Below, one piece after another: positions 1-8,199 of a stretch of DNA of 33,676 nt (the stretch's first letter is position 1; each line of letters starts with the position of its first letter). Source of the stretch: Bacteroidales bacterium (GTDB taxonomy: Bacteria > Bacteroidota > Bacteroidia > Bacteroidales > VadinHA17); NCBI GenBank assembly GCA_016928075.1, contig JAFGLJ010000039.1:1-33676 (forward strand), written 5' to 3'. The position numbers were made by a program, and so were the translations under genes. The notes below the pieces were generated by a model. It was given only the letters and a program-made list of their open reading frames with translations. It did no database searches and had not been told where the DNA came from.

Positions 1-1103
1 TTAACCCGGCTCATTACAGGGCCCAGCTGTTGAATTTCTCCCTCGGGACAAATTATTTCAGGCTGGGACACCAGTTTAATCATTCATTAACCAAAACAAG
101 ATTTAAAATGATGAAAAGAACAGCAGCAAAAAAGATTGGTATTCTGAAGTATTTTTTAATGATACCTATTATCATCGTGGCTCTTGGAATATTCACCGGT
201 TCAAAAGCGCAGGACCAGGAAGGCATTGTTAAAGGGAAAGTAATCCTGGCTGATACAGGAGAACCGGCTGATGGAGCATCGGTGATTATAAAAGGAACAA
301 CAACCGGGACCGTTACTGACAGCGAGGGCTGGTTTGAACTCGAGTGTGAAAAGGATGATATGCTTGTAATTTCATATGTTGGTTACAAAACCATTGAACT
401 AAAAGCATCATGGATTACGAAAGATCCTATCAGGATGGAAGTCAAATCGTATGAGATGGATCTAAACAATGTCAAGAAAGTGAAGATAGAGGGTAAGGAA
501 AAAATGGGAGTTAAAATATCCTCGGAGTCCGGCGGCAAGGCCTCGCCCATTTTCATTGTTGCCGGGAAGCGTATTGGCAGTATTCAAGATATATATCCGG
601 GGGATATAAAAAGTGTGACAGTAATTAAGGATCCATCATCCGATTTAGTAAAAAAATATGAAGCTAAAAATGGCATTGTAATAATTGAGTTAAGGGAGGG
701 TGTAGTGTTGGAAGAGAAGGCTGTGGTGGGAAAGAAGGCTGAGGCTAATGCTAATGTAAAAGCTGATGTTAAGGGGAAGGAAGAATTATTTACGGTAATT
801 GAAGAAATGCCGGAATTCCCGGGTGGCCTGGCAGCCCTTAGATCTTATATATACGATAACCTTGAATATCCGGAGAAGGCTAAGCAGGAAGGGATAGAGG
901 GAAAAGTGACAGTTCAGTTCATCATTAACAAAGAAGGAAAAGTTGAAGACGTTAGTATATTGAGAAGCACATACCAGGGATTTGACAGTGCAGCCCTGAA
1001 GGTATTCAGGAACATGCCGGACTGGAAACCAGGAGCACAACGAGGGAAAGCAGTATGTGTAAAATTACAAGTTCCTGTCGAATTTAAGCTCGATAAGGAA
1101 TAA
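1..1103 (+). CDS. M56 (BlaR1-type) peptidase C-terminal part, fused to CarboxypepD-reg-like and TonB-C domains (5' partial)
   Basis: The reading frame is open from base 3 at the window edge, so this is the 3' part of a longer gene; the first internal ATG (30) is probably not the true start. The opening residues, with FNHSLTKTRFKMM, resemble the end of Bacteroidota M56 metallopeptidase domains, followed by a membrane helix (KYFLMIPIIIVALGIF). Next come a CarboxypepD-regulatory-like domain (VKGKVILADTGEPADGASV ... VISYVGYKTIEL), a stretch like a TonB-receptor plug (PIFIVAGKRIG ... IKSVTVIKDPSSD ... NGIVIIEL) and a C-terminal TonB-C domain (EFPGGLAALRSYI ... YPEKAKQEGIEGKVTVQF ... WKPGAQRGKAV). 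Family knowledge: M56 proteins of the BlaR1/MecR1 type are membrane sensors that usually pair with a BlaI-type repressor gene, expected upstream and outside this window. The zinc HEXXH motif is also outside. The domain order is visible; the ligand and regulated genes are unknown. Confidence 0.82.
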   Translation, partial: NPAHYRAQLLNFSLGTNYFRLGHQFNHSLTKTRFKMMKRTAAKKIGILKYFLMIPIIIVALGIFTGSKAQDQEGIVKGKVILADTGEPADGASVIIKGTTTGTVTDSEGWFELECEKDDMLVISYVGYKTIELKASWITKDPIRMEVKSYEMDLNNVKKVKIEGKEKMGVKISSESGGKASPIFIVAGKRIGSIQDIYPGDIKSVTVIKDPSSDLVKKYEAKNGIVIIELREGVVLEEKAVVGKKAEANANVKADVKGKEELFTVIEEMPEFPGGLAALRSYIYDNLEYPEKAKQEGIEGKVTVQFIINKEGKVEDVSILRSTYQGFDSAALKVFRNMPDWKPGAQRGKAVCVKLQVPVEFKLDKE

Positions 1104-1128
1104 TCCTGGATATAAGCCATGCAGGAGG

Positions 1129-1161
1129 GGGTGCTTGATTGTATTTGAGCACCCTTTTTTT
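1129..1161 (+). terminator. Intrinsic terminator of the M56/TonB-C gene
   Basis: A perfect 7-bp stem (GGGTGCT at 1129-1135, AGCACCC at 1148-1154) with a 12-nt loop is followed directly by seven T residues (1155-1161). It lies 26 bp after the stop codon of the partial M56/TonB-C gene. The T-tract is on the plus strand only, so it is not expected to serve the opposing fucK gene. Confidence 0.85.
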
Positions 1162-1280
1162 ATTAGGCTAAGGGGACAAGCAGGGGGCAGGGAGCAGGGA
1201 AAGTATAAATTATGATTTATTTATTATGACTTAAAAAGATGAAAGATGAGATGCGAGAGACGAAATATTTCAGAGATCAC

Positions 1281-1320
1281 AAGCTCAACCCTACTCAACG
1301 CTACTCAACGTTACTCAACT
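1281..1320. repeat. 10-bp tandem repeat, about four units
   Basis: Four successive 10-bp units share an ACTCAAC-like core (AAGCTCAACC, CTACTCAACG, CTACTCAACG, TTACTCAACT). The array sits between the plus-strand terminator at 1161 and the end of fucK (1328). The rest of the 1162-1327 gap is purine-rich, with loose GGGGGCAGGGAGCAGGG-type sequence, and holds no gene that I can see. Confidence 0.8.
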
Positions 1321-1327
1321 TTCTCTA

Positions 1328-2773
1328 TCAGAAAAACAACTCTTTATAGATCCTCATATCAGATCCCGGCTCAAAAACCTCGCTTTTGAATGGGATCATT
1401 TCCCTTGCTTCTTCTGGGCTGGAGGCTAGCCCGGCAGCATACATTATAAACATGGCGGCTCCCAGCACCGTTGTCTCTTTCTTGTCAATTACAGTAACTG
1501 GTACAAATGTAATGTCTGCCCTGATCTGGTTCCAGAGACTGTTCTTTGATCCTCCTCCCACGCATAGTATTGTATCAGTAATAAATCCACCTGCTTTCTC
1601 CAGGGCTATCATTCCTTCCCTTAGCCTTAATGACAACGATTCAAGCATTGCCCTGTAAATTTCTTCACGGGTCGATTCCATCCTGAGCCCGGTAATCTGC
1701 CCTCCACCGGAACCTCCGGTTTCTTCAAAAAACCTTGGAACGACCCTTATACCATTACTGCCCGGTGGCACTTCACCTGCCAGTGCTATCATTTTCTCAT
1801 GCAGTTCATCACCGCATTCCGGGAACATATTCCTGCCTGCCCATTCGAGCATGCCTGAAGCAATCCACTGGTTACCAATATTATACAGTCCGGGAACTGG
1901 ATCAAGCTCAGTACTTATTGAATTATCGAGTTGTTCTTTACCCGACCTGTACCTCCGGGAACGCACCATCAGGATTTCCCATGTCCCTGAGCTAAGTACA
2001 GGCTGATTTACACCGGCTCCAGATCCAAAGACTGCAAACTGTGTATCATGACCACTGGCTACAACGGGTATTCCTTCGGGCAGACCGGTAAGCTTTGCTG
2101 CTTCGACATTTACAACACCTATGATTTCTCCTGGCTCTGCAAGACCTCCAAAAAGGTCTTTATCAACACCTATACTCTTCAGAATAAGTGGTGACAGGTT
2201 CCTTATTGAAGCAGAGGTGAGCATCGAGGTACCGGCCATAGTAATATCATTCTTCATCTCCCCGCTGAGCATCCACGCGAAGATTGAAGGAGCGAAAAGC
2301 CACATGTGGGCTTTTTCAATGAGTTCAGGTTTGTTTTCTTTGAACCAGACTATCTTGTTTATGGTGTTGAAATTGAAAGGAAGCAAGGCCGATTCGTGGT
2401 AAAGTTCTTCCACATTGATATATTTACCTATTCCCTGCATAACAGGTGTTGTACGTTCGCACTGCCATGATATCATGGGGTAAAGTATTTCACCTTCTTT
2501 GCTGAAAAGAGCTCCGTCGACACCGAATGTGGTTACACTTACACCAATAATATTATCTTTTTCCAGTTCAGCCACCACCTCAATGGATGCCTGGCACATT
2601 TTATCCCATATTTCATCAACATCCCATATCCTGTATTCGGGGTAATAAGGATCAGGACGGGTATTATTGGGATATGATCTCGAACTCAATATTTCGCCCT
2701 TTTCGTTTATTGCATGCACCTTTACATTAGTTGCACCGCAATCGAAAACGATGGAGATTTTTTTATTAGGCAT
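1328..2773 (-). CDS. fucK: L-fuculokinase FucK (FGGY carbohydrate kinase)
   Basis: It phosphorylates L-fuculose with ATP to L-fuculose-1-phosphate, the second cytoplasmic step of L-fucose use. The 481 residues match the length of E. coli FucK (about 480). Matching blocks include IVFDCGATN near the N terminus (FGGY ATPase phosphate loop 1), VTTFGVDGAL, ISWQCERT, DITMAGTS, ASGHDTQFAVFGSGA, LSSGTWEILMVRS, and VGGGSKNSLWNQIRAD near residue 420. These are FucK blocks rather than rhamnulokinase ones, and fucI lies just upstream, which supports the call. The ATG at 2773 has no Shine-Dalgarno; instead a 9-bp repeat array begins 8 bp upstream (2781). The 138-bp gap to fucI is wider than that between fucI and the C69 gene, so fucK may be separately controlled. 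No terminator with a T-tract was seen after the stop. Confidence 0.93.
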   Translation of the reverse strand: MPNKKISIVFDCGATNVKVHAINEKGEILSSRSYPNNTRPDPYYPEYRIWDVDEIWDKMCQASIEVVAELEKDNIIGVSVTTFGVDGALFSKEGEILYPMISWQCERTTPVMQGIGKYINVEELYHESALLPFNFNTINKIVWFKENKPELIEKAHMWLFAPSIFAWMLSGEMKNDITMAGTSMLTSASIRNLSPLILKSIGVDKDLFGGLAEPGEIIGVVNVEAAKLTGLPEGIPVVASGHDTQFAVFGSGAGVNQPVLSSGTWEILMVRSRRYRSGKEQLDNSISTELDPVPGLYNIGNQWIASGMLEWAGRNMFPECGDELHEKMIALAGEVPPGSNGIRVVPRFFEETGGSGGGQITGLRMESTREEIYRAMLESLSLRLREGMIALEKAGGFITDTILCVGGGSKNSLWNQIRADITFVPVTVIDKKETTVLGAAMFIMYAAGLASSPEEAREMIPFKSEVFEPGSDMRIYKELFF

Positions 2774-2780
2774 AAAAAAA

Positions 2781-2864
2781 GTTTAAGTGGTTTAAGTGGT
2801 TTAAGTGGTTTAAGTGGTTTATCATTAACATATTAAACTTTTAAACCACTTCAACCACTTCAAC
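2781..2864. repeat. 9-bp tandem repeats with an imperfect inverted arm, in the fucK leader
   Basis: Four head-to-tail copies of GTTTAAGTG (2781-2816) plus a partial copy (to 2820) are followed, after a 20-bp spacer, by an inverted array containing two ACCACTTCA units (2841-2864). The inverted arm complements about 22 bases of the repeat array with two mismatches. Because the array has more copies than the arm, pairing is possible in several registers shifted by 9 bp. In fucK mRNA (minus strand) the resulting hairpin would end 8 nt before the start codon. Confidence 0.85.
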
Positions 2865-2911
2865 GTTTTCAGTAGTATTTCTGCTACTACCTGGCAGCTG
2901 CATTAAATAAA

Positions 2912-4714
2912 CTAACCATACAATGGTCCATATACCTTGCATGCCCTGTAATCGCTGCCTTCCGGATCCATCCCATAGGCGGACCATGCTGAAGGCCTGA
3001 AAATCTTTTCTACTGCTATATTATGCATATTTACAGGTATCCTCAGCATTGATGCAAGTGTCAGTATATCTGCTCCTATATGACCGTAGCTTGATGCACA
3101 ATGGTTAGCTCCCCAGTTTGCCATAACCGAATATACATCGGCAAATGCACCTTGACCTGTCAGCCTGGGCACATACCAGGTTGTGGGCCAGGTGGGGTTG
3201 GTCCGTTCGCAGAGTATCTCATGTACATCTTCAGGCAATTCGACAGTCCAACCTTCGGCCATCTGGAGCACGGGTCCCAGTCCCTTGACGATATTTATCC
3301 TTGAGATTGTTATTGGCATTCCGCCCAGGGTGTCGAATTGAGATGAGAAACCGCCGCCCCTGAAATATTCGGTTACCGCTGCCGGCCAGCTTGTTGCTTC
3401 AAGGCATGCTTCCACATCTTCAGAAGTGATCTCCCAGAAGGGTTTGATAACAGGCTTGCCGTTTTCCTTCTGCCTGCATGAAAAGTCGAGTGCCGAGGCT
3501 CCCGAGTTTATCAGATGTATGATACCGTTCTCTGCATGCCCGGTGGATTTATACCCGCTGACCCTCTCAATAGCTTCCGGGCTCCAGTAGGTCCTTATAT
3601 CCGAAAACATCTGGGTGGTATTTGTAAGCAGGTACCCCAGTAGCATTGAGGCACCATTCAGGCTGTCGTTCTCGGTTGCCAGCAGGTAAGGTGGTCGTAT
3701 GCCGTTCCAGTCGAATGAAGAGCATAATATTGCTTCCATAAAATCGCCGTTCGGCATATGATCGGTCCACTGCCTCTGCCCCTGGAAGCCTGCCAGTATT
3801 GCATTATGACCCATTGCTTCTTCTCCAAGGTCCATTTCCTTAAGCCGCGGATTGCCAACCATGAGGTCGCGTGCAATAAGGGTCATTTTCACCACCGTTT
3901 CCCAATCCTTTTCTTTTTCCGCAGCACTCTTTGGCAAGGTATTGGTTTCTCTACCTTCTTTACACCATTTTTTTGTCCATGCAAGTGCCTTTCTGAATTC
4001 TTCCTTATCATATATCTCTTCGTTGAGCCTCCGGTTGAATTCACTCATATCAATATATTCATTTCTCATTCCAAGGTAATCCTGGAAGAAATCCTCGTTA
4101 ACGATAGATCCTGCTATTCCCATTGATACACTGCCCATTGAAAGGTATGATTTACCTTTCATATATGACACTGCAAGCCCGGCCTTGACGAATCTGAGTA
4201 TCTTTTCCTGTACGTCCTCAGGTACGGTATTATCACCTGCATCCTGGACGTGACGTCCGTATATGCCAAAGGCCGGCAATCCTTTCTGTGAATGACCTGC
4301 CAGTGCCGCTGCCAGGTATACGGCACCCGGCCGCTCGGTACCATTAAAGCCCCATATAGCTTTTGGCCTTAAAGGATCCATATCTATTGTTTCACTTCCA
4401 TAACACCAGCAGGGAGTAACGGTAAGAGTTATCCCCACTCCCTCCTTTTTAAATTTCTCATCGCAAAGAGCGGCTTCGGTCACACCGCCTATTGTTGTAT
4501 CTGCCAACACACATTCAACATTGTTGCCATCAGGGTATTTCAGGTTTGAGCTGATCAGTTTGGCTGCCGCCCGGGCAAGGTTTATAGTCTGTTCTTCAAG
4601 TGATTCCCTTACACCTCTTCTGCGGCCGTCTATAACAGGCCTTATCCCGACCTTTGGAAAATCACCTTTTACCCACCTGTGATTATTGTTTACTGTAAAT
4701 TCTGTTTCACTCAT
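2912..4714 (-). CDS. fucI: L-fucose isomerase FucI
   Basis: It interconverts L-fucose and L-fuculose in the cytoplasm (also D-arabinose/D-ribulose in known members), with a divalent metal, usually Mn2+. Conserved blocks run the whole length: [19 protein letters not shown] at the N terminus, [80 protein letters not shown] (metal-ligand Glu near residue 348), [16 protein letters not shown] (metal-ligand Asp near 372), [11 protein letters not shown], and [11 protein letters not shown] with the third metal ligand His. From the ATG at 4714 it is 600 residues (E. coli about 591). A further in-frame ATG at 4753 would overlap the C69 gene, and its extra residues do not match the family. The 4714 start has an A-rich leader and leaves 11 bp after the C69 stop, so co-transcription with C69 is likely. 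Confidence 0.95.
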   Translation of the reverse strand: MSETEFTVNNNHRWVKGDFPKVGIRPVIDGRRRGVRESLEEQTINLARAAAKLISSNLKYPDGNNVECVLADTTIGGVTEAALCDEKFKKEGVGITLTVTPCWCYGSETIDMDPLRPKAIWGFNGTERPGAVYLAAALAGHSQKGLPAFGIYGRHVQDAGDNTVPEDVQEKILRFVKAGLAVSYMKGKSYLSMGSVSMGIAGSIVNEDFFQDYLGMRNEYIDMSEFNRRLNEEIYDKEEFRKALAWTKKWCKEGRETNTLPKSAAEKEKDWETVVKMTLIARDLMVGNPRLKEMDLGEEAMGHNAILAGFQGQRQWTDHMPNGDFMEAILCSSFDWNGIRPPYLLATENDSLNGASMLLGYLLTNTTQMFSDIRTYWSPEAIERVSGYKSTGHAENGIIHLINSGASALDFSCRQKENGKPVIKPFWEITSEDVEACLEATSWPAAVTEYFRGGGFSSQFDTLGGMPITISRINIVKGLGPVLQMAEGWTVELPEDVHEILCERTNPTWPTTWYVPRLTGQGAFADVYSVMANWGANHCASSYGHIGADILTLASMLRIPVNMHNIAVEKIFRPSAWSAYGMDPEGSDYRACKVYGPLYG

Positions 4715-4725
4715 TTTATTATTTT

Positions 4726-6327
4726 TTAAAAACTCCACCTGAATTTCACCCATAGTTCATCGCCGATGTCCCACCAGCGGTTGACTGCTGCCCTTGCAAA
4801 GTCATTGGAATACCTTGTAAGGAATTCGCGGGCCAGCATTGGATCTTCATCATAAAGCTCGGCTGCCTTCTTCTCTATATATTCAACCTCATCAAAAGCC
4901 TTGTCTTCAAATTCCATTACAACAGGTTCAATTACTTCCTTTCCTTCACCCCAGTTCACCATTGCCAGCCTGTTTGCCCGTCGGAATGCCCACATGGCAG
5001 ATTCAGTGGTGAAATGGTCCTGCCCGCATACATGAAAACTTCCGGGAAGGCTCAGGTTACCTGCATAAACTGGTATTCTCGGGCTCAGGCGGGGCACATC
5101 GAAACTGAACCACAACCTGCCTCCCACCTCGTCGGGAAGCCAGTCCCTGAGCTGTACTATAAATGAATAAGCGCAATACTGTACTGCAATGGGCCTGTCC
5201 CTAACCACCACATTTTCTTTGAGGCTGTTTAACAGGGTCCGTTTGTCGCCCGACATCCAGGGGTGAGCAGCGGGGCTTACTATTGTATCAGTATAGGTAT
5301 TACCTTCTTCATCGCTTCTTCTAACAGCTACTTTCAGGTTTTTTATCATTTCCATTTCTGTTCCATCATACGTAGTACGGAAAAATTTTATTACATCCCT
5401 GATATCGACTTTCTTTTCAGGTTTAACAGAAAAGGGTAATTCCTCATCATCATATTTCAAACCAAGGGAAGGTGAAAGGGTGCTGAGAACAAAATATTCG
5501 CGTGAGCTGAACGGTTTCCTTCCCGAATATGCCTTCCAGAATTTAAAGGGTTCTTTCCCGTCCCAGAAACCCATCTTTTTTGCCACATCGTATACATTGT
5601 CTGATACCATGAAATAATCTTCATTATCAGGATCTATCTCAGCTATCCTGCATATATTGGCAGCTATTCCGACGTGATCATCCGGTATGCGCTGCGCAGC
5701 CCATACGGCACCAATATTATCAGGCCCTTCTCCCATTATTTCCATGTGCCATACTTCATTTTTATCAGCTATAGTGATGCACTCACCGGAATCCCCATAA
5801 CCGTACTCCTTAACAAGTTCTCCTATCAGCCTGATGGCATCACGTGCTGTTGTGCATCTCTGCAGGGCAATCCTTTCAAGTTCCTCAATCAAAAATAAGC
5901 CGTTTTCATTCCTCATTTCCCTCCTTCCGTTAAATGTTGATTCCCCTATGGCAAGCTGTTTTTCATTGAGACACGGATAAGCGGTGTTTAAATATGCATA
6001 GGTCTTTTCAACTTCAGGTATCTCTCCTTTGACCTCTATATTCTCTTCACTCCATGCAGAACTTGTATGCATTGTCCCCCACCTGACCGGATGCATGGCT
6101 CCGGGTTCATATTCCATGGCCGGAACGAATTCAAGCCATGTACGGTAGTATGCATCGCAGGTATGACTGGTCATAACTGATCCGTCAGTACTTGCATCTT
6201 TCCCGACCATGATGCTTGTACAACTTTCAGAATTATAATTATCCTTTTCCTGTGCGATTGATATCACTGAAAAAAGAAAGAAAGAAAAGAAAATCAAAGG
6301 CAGTGTGTAAAAATTCTTGGTATTCAT
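4726..6327 (-). CDS. Secreted C69-family dipeptidase (PepD-like Ntn hydrolase)
   Basis: The 533 residues start with a signal peptide ([19 protein letters not shown] ... SIAQ, about 26 residues), so the product is probably periplasmic or surface-exposed. The mature N-terminal part has the C69 pattern [18 protein letters not shown] with Cys36 as candidate N-terminal nucleophile. Further C69-type blocks are [22 protein letters not shown], given here only in part, then [10 protein letters not shown] and [11 protein letters not shown]. Family knowledge: C69 enzymes are Ntn hydrolases that self-process to expose the Cys and hydrolyse dipeptides. It is the first gene of the probable C69-fucI-fucK unit, with fucI starting 11 bp after its stop. 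A peptidase leading a fucose operon is unusual; it might process glycopeptides, but that is inference. Upstream (6328-6590) is the divergent region shared with lipA. Confidence 0.85.
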   Translation of the reverse strand: MNTKNFYTLPLIFFSFFLFSVISIAQEKDNYNSESCTSIMVGKDASTDGSVMTSHTCDAYYRTWLEFVPAMEYEPGAMHPVRWGTMHTSSAWSEENIEVKGEIPEVEKTYAYLNTAYPCLNEKQLAIGESTFNGRREMRNENGLFLIEELERIALQRCTTARDAIRLIGELVKEYGYGDSGECITIADKNEVWHMEIMGEGPDNIGAVWAAQRIPDDHVGIAANICRIAEIDPDNEDYFMVSDNVYDVAKKMGFWDGKEPFKFWKAYSGRKPFSSREYFVLSTLSPSLGLKYDDEELPFSVKPEKKVDIRDVIKFFRTTYDGTEMEMIKNLKVAVRRSDEEGNTYTDTIVSPAAHPWMSGDKRTLLNSLKENVVVRDRPIAVQYCAYSFIVQLRDWLPDEVGGRLWFSFDVPRLSPRIPVYAGNLSLPGSFHVCGQDHFTTESAMWAFRRANRLAMVNWGEGKEVIEPVVMEFEDKAFDEVEYIEKKAAELYDEDPMLAREFLTRYSNDFARAAVNRWWDIGDELWVKFRWSF

Positions 6328-6413
6328 TGCTTTATTTTTCTGGTTTATTTGAACAAATTTTACAAAAAGCTAAATATAAAAAATATGACGTCTCCATTTA
6401 TGATAAATCATAT

Positions 6414-6429
6414 GTTATTTAAAAATAAC
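6414..6429. promoter_or_regulatory. AT-rich inverted repeat in the C69/lipA divergent region
   Basis: GTTATTT and AAATAAC form a perfect 7+7 inverted repeat with a 2-bp centre. A second short inverted repeat, ATGAT-AA-ATCAT, lies next to it (about 6400-6411). Both lie about 75-100 bp upstream of the C69 start, in the 263-bp gap between divergent genes. They could be operator half-sites, but AT-rich inverted repeats arise readily by chance. Confidence 0.3.
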
Positions 6430-6573
6430 AGGAAAAATACATCCTTAAATTCATTTTTCTTAAGAAAAAATTAATATTTCTGTATCCTGTTTAAATTCAA
6501 AATCCCTCTGTTTTCAGTCAATCCATTATCAATCAGCCATATCTGGAAAATAGGTAAATAAGTCTATTTTAAT

Positions 6574-6581
6574 TAGATTTG
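6574..6581 (+). promoter_or_regulatory. Bacteroidota -7 box of lipA
   Basis: TAGATTTG matches the Bacteroidota -7 consensus TAnnTTTG exactly. No clear TTTG -33 box is seen at 19 nt spacing. The expected transcription start is only a few bases before the ATG at 6591, giving a very short leader. A TTG in the same frame (6579) is part of this box and is therefore unlikely to be a start codon. Confidence 0.5.
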
Positions 6582-6590
6582 TATACTGAA

Positions 6591-7469
6591 ATGACACTAA
6601 TGGACGTAAAAGATAAACGACTGAATAACAAAAGGTTACCAAAATGGCTTAAAATGCAGAGGGCAAGTGGGGAGAATTATACAAGAGTTAAAAACCTTGT
6701 GGAGAGTAAGCATCTGCACACCATATGCAAGAGTGGAAATTGTCCGAATATTGGAGAGTGCTGGAATGCCGGTACGGCAACTTTTATGATACTCGGAGAT
6801 ATTTGTACAAGGTCGTGTAAATTTTGTGGTACAGCAACAGGCAAACCTTTTCCTCCTGACAAAGATGAGCCGCGCAACCTTGCCGAATCAATACGATTAT
6901 TGTCTCTAAAGCACTGTGTTATCACTTCGGTCGACAGGGATGATCTGCCCGACAGTGGGGCATCGTTTTGGGCTGAGGTGATAACGGAGGTTAAAAAAGT
7001 GTACCCCGGAACAACAATAGAAGCACTGATACCTGATTTCCGGGGTGTGGAAGGAGATATTCAGAAGGTTATAGATGCCGGAACGGAGGTAATTTCACAT
7101 AACCTGGAGACTGTTGAGCGATTGACGCCGGAGATAAGATCTGCCGCAAGGTATCGTCGCAGTTTGGATGTGCTGAGGTACATCAGCAGTAATGGGGTGC
7201 GTGCAAAATCGGGTATAATGCTGGGGCTGGGAGAGAAGGAAAATGAGGTATATCAGGCCATGGATGATCTAGTGGAGGCAGGTTGCTCTGTTTTAACCAT
7301 TGGTCAGTATCTTCAGCCAACCCTCAAGCATATGGAGGTAGTTGAGTACGTTGACCCGGGACAATTTGAAAAATACAGAATGGCAGCACTTGAAAAAGGT
7401 TTGCTATTCGTGGAAAGCCATCCCCTGGTAAGGTCATCATACCATTCGGAAAGGCATGTTAAATTATAA
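6591..7469 (+). CDS. lipA: Lipoyl synthase LipA (radical SAM)
   Basis: It inserts two sulfurs into protein-bound octanoyl groups to give lipoyl groups on E2 and GcvH proteins, using radical S-adenosylmethionine chemistry. Both cluster motifs are present: the auxiliary 4Fe-4S motif CKSGNCPNIGEC (C-x4-C-x5-C) and the radical SAM motif CTRSCKFC (C-x3-C-x2-C). Also visible are SVDRDDLPDSGA, PDFRGVEGD, HNLETVERL, KSGIMLGLGE, and the C-terminal RSSYHSE containing the conserved Ser that ligates the auxiliary cluster. The ATG at 6591 gives 292 residues; an ATG at 6600 is also possible given the nearby -7 box. lipB follows 20 bp downstream and recJ after it, so the three probably form an operon. Confidence 0.96.
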   Translation: MTLMDVKDKRLNNKRLPKWLKMQRASGENYTRVKNLVESKHLHTICKSGNCPNIGECWNAGTATFMILGDICTRSCKFCGTATGKPFPPDKDEPRNLAESIRLLSLKHCVITSVDRDDLPDSGASFWAEVITEVKKVYPGTTIEALIPDFRGVEGDIQKVIDAGTEVISHNLETVERLTPEIRSAARYRRSLDVLRYISSNGVRAKSGIMLGLGEKENEVYQAMDDLVEAGCSVLTIGQYLQPTLKHMEVVEYVDPGQFEKYRMAALEKGLLFVESHPLVRSSYHSERHVKL

Positions 7470-7489
7470 AACAAATTTAAGTTAGTCTG

Positions 7490-8197
7490 GTGGACAGGGA
7501 AGGAATTTTTGAGGATTTAGGCTTACGTGACTACAAGGAAACCTGGGATTACCAGGAAGAATTGTTCCGCAGTCTTATGAAAGTGAAGCTGAAAAACCGT
7601 TCGCTTTCCCCTTCTGAGCAGGAGAAACAGGTTAACAGGCTGCTTTTCGTCGAACACCCTCATGTCTATACCCTGGGAAGGAGTGGTTCTGACAAAAACC
7701 TGCTTGCAAACCATATACAGTTACAGGCTAAAGATGCTTCATTTTACAGGATCGACAGGGGAGGTGATATTACATATCACGGGCCGGGCCAGATAGTAGG
7801 TTACCCGCTTCTGGATCTGGAAGAATTCGGATTAACGCTTAAAGGGTATATCAACAGCATCGAGGAGATGATAATTCTTTCACTGGGAGAATATGGTATT
7901 GAAGCCGGAAGGATGGAGGGAGCAACAGGAGTATGGATTGGTGGGAAGGATAGAGGACAGGCAAGGAAAATATGTGCTATAGGGGTAAAAGCCAGCAGGT
8001 ATATTACCATGCATGGATTTGCCTTCAATATAAATACTGACCTGGATTACTTTAATTATATTAATCCATGTGGTTATACTGACAAAGGGGTTACTTCGCT
8101 GGCAAAAGAGATGGGGGAGAAACAGGATTTTAAAAAGGCCAAGCTTGTTGTGAAAAAGAATTTTGAGAGAGTCTTCGGCATAAACTGGAAAAGCTGA
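7490..8197 (+). CDS. lipB: Octanoyltransferase LipB
   Basis: It moves octanoyl from acyl carrier protein to the lipoyl domains of target proteins, making the substrate of LipA encoded just upstream. Family motifs visible are HPHVYTLGRSG, RGGDITYHGPGQIVGYPLLDL, the catalytic Lys in ARKICAIGVK, MHGFAFNINTDL, and the catalytic Cys in INPCGYTDKGVTSL. The 235 residues fit the family. The best start is a GTG at 7490; no ATG lies between the lipA stop and the conserved N-terminal residues. recJ begins 2 bp after the stop. Confidence 0.95.
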   Translation: MDREGIFEDLGLRDYKETWDYQEELFRSLMKVKLKNRSLSPSEQEKQVNRLLFVEHPHVYTLGRSGSDKNLLANHIQLQAKDASFYRIDRGGDITYHGPGQIVGYPLLDLEEFGLTLKGYINSIEEMIILSLGEYGIEAGRMEGATGVWIGGKDRGQARKICAIGVKASRYITMHGFAFNINTDLDYFNYINPCGYTDKGVTSLAKEMGEKQDFKKAKLVVKKNFERVFGINWKS

Positions 8198-8199
8198 AA

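Noticed and set aside
1328..2773. Rhamnulokinase or xylulokinase for the FGGY kinase
   Set aside because: Blocks such as VTTFGVDGAL and SSGTWEILMVRS match fuculokinase, and fucI is next door.
2781..2864. Possible CRISPR array from the regular repeats
   Set aside because: Units are 9 bp and directly abutting, without spacers, and no cas gene is near.
3758..4126. Open frame on the plus strand opposite fucI
   Set aside because: It lies wholly inside a well-conserved fucI reading frame and resembles no family.
4715..4753. Upstream start for fucI at 4753
   Set aside because: It would overlap the C69 gene, and the extra residues do not match FucI; the ATG at 4714 has an A-rich leader.
6579..6590. 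TTG start for lipA at 6579
   Set aside because: The TTG is part of the TAGATTTG -7 box, and two better ATGs follow.
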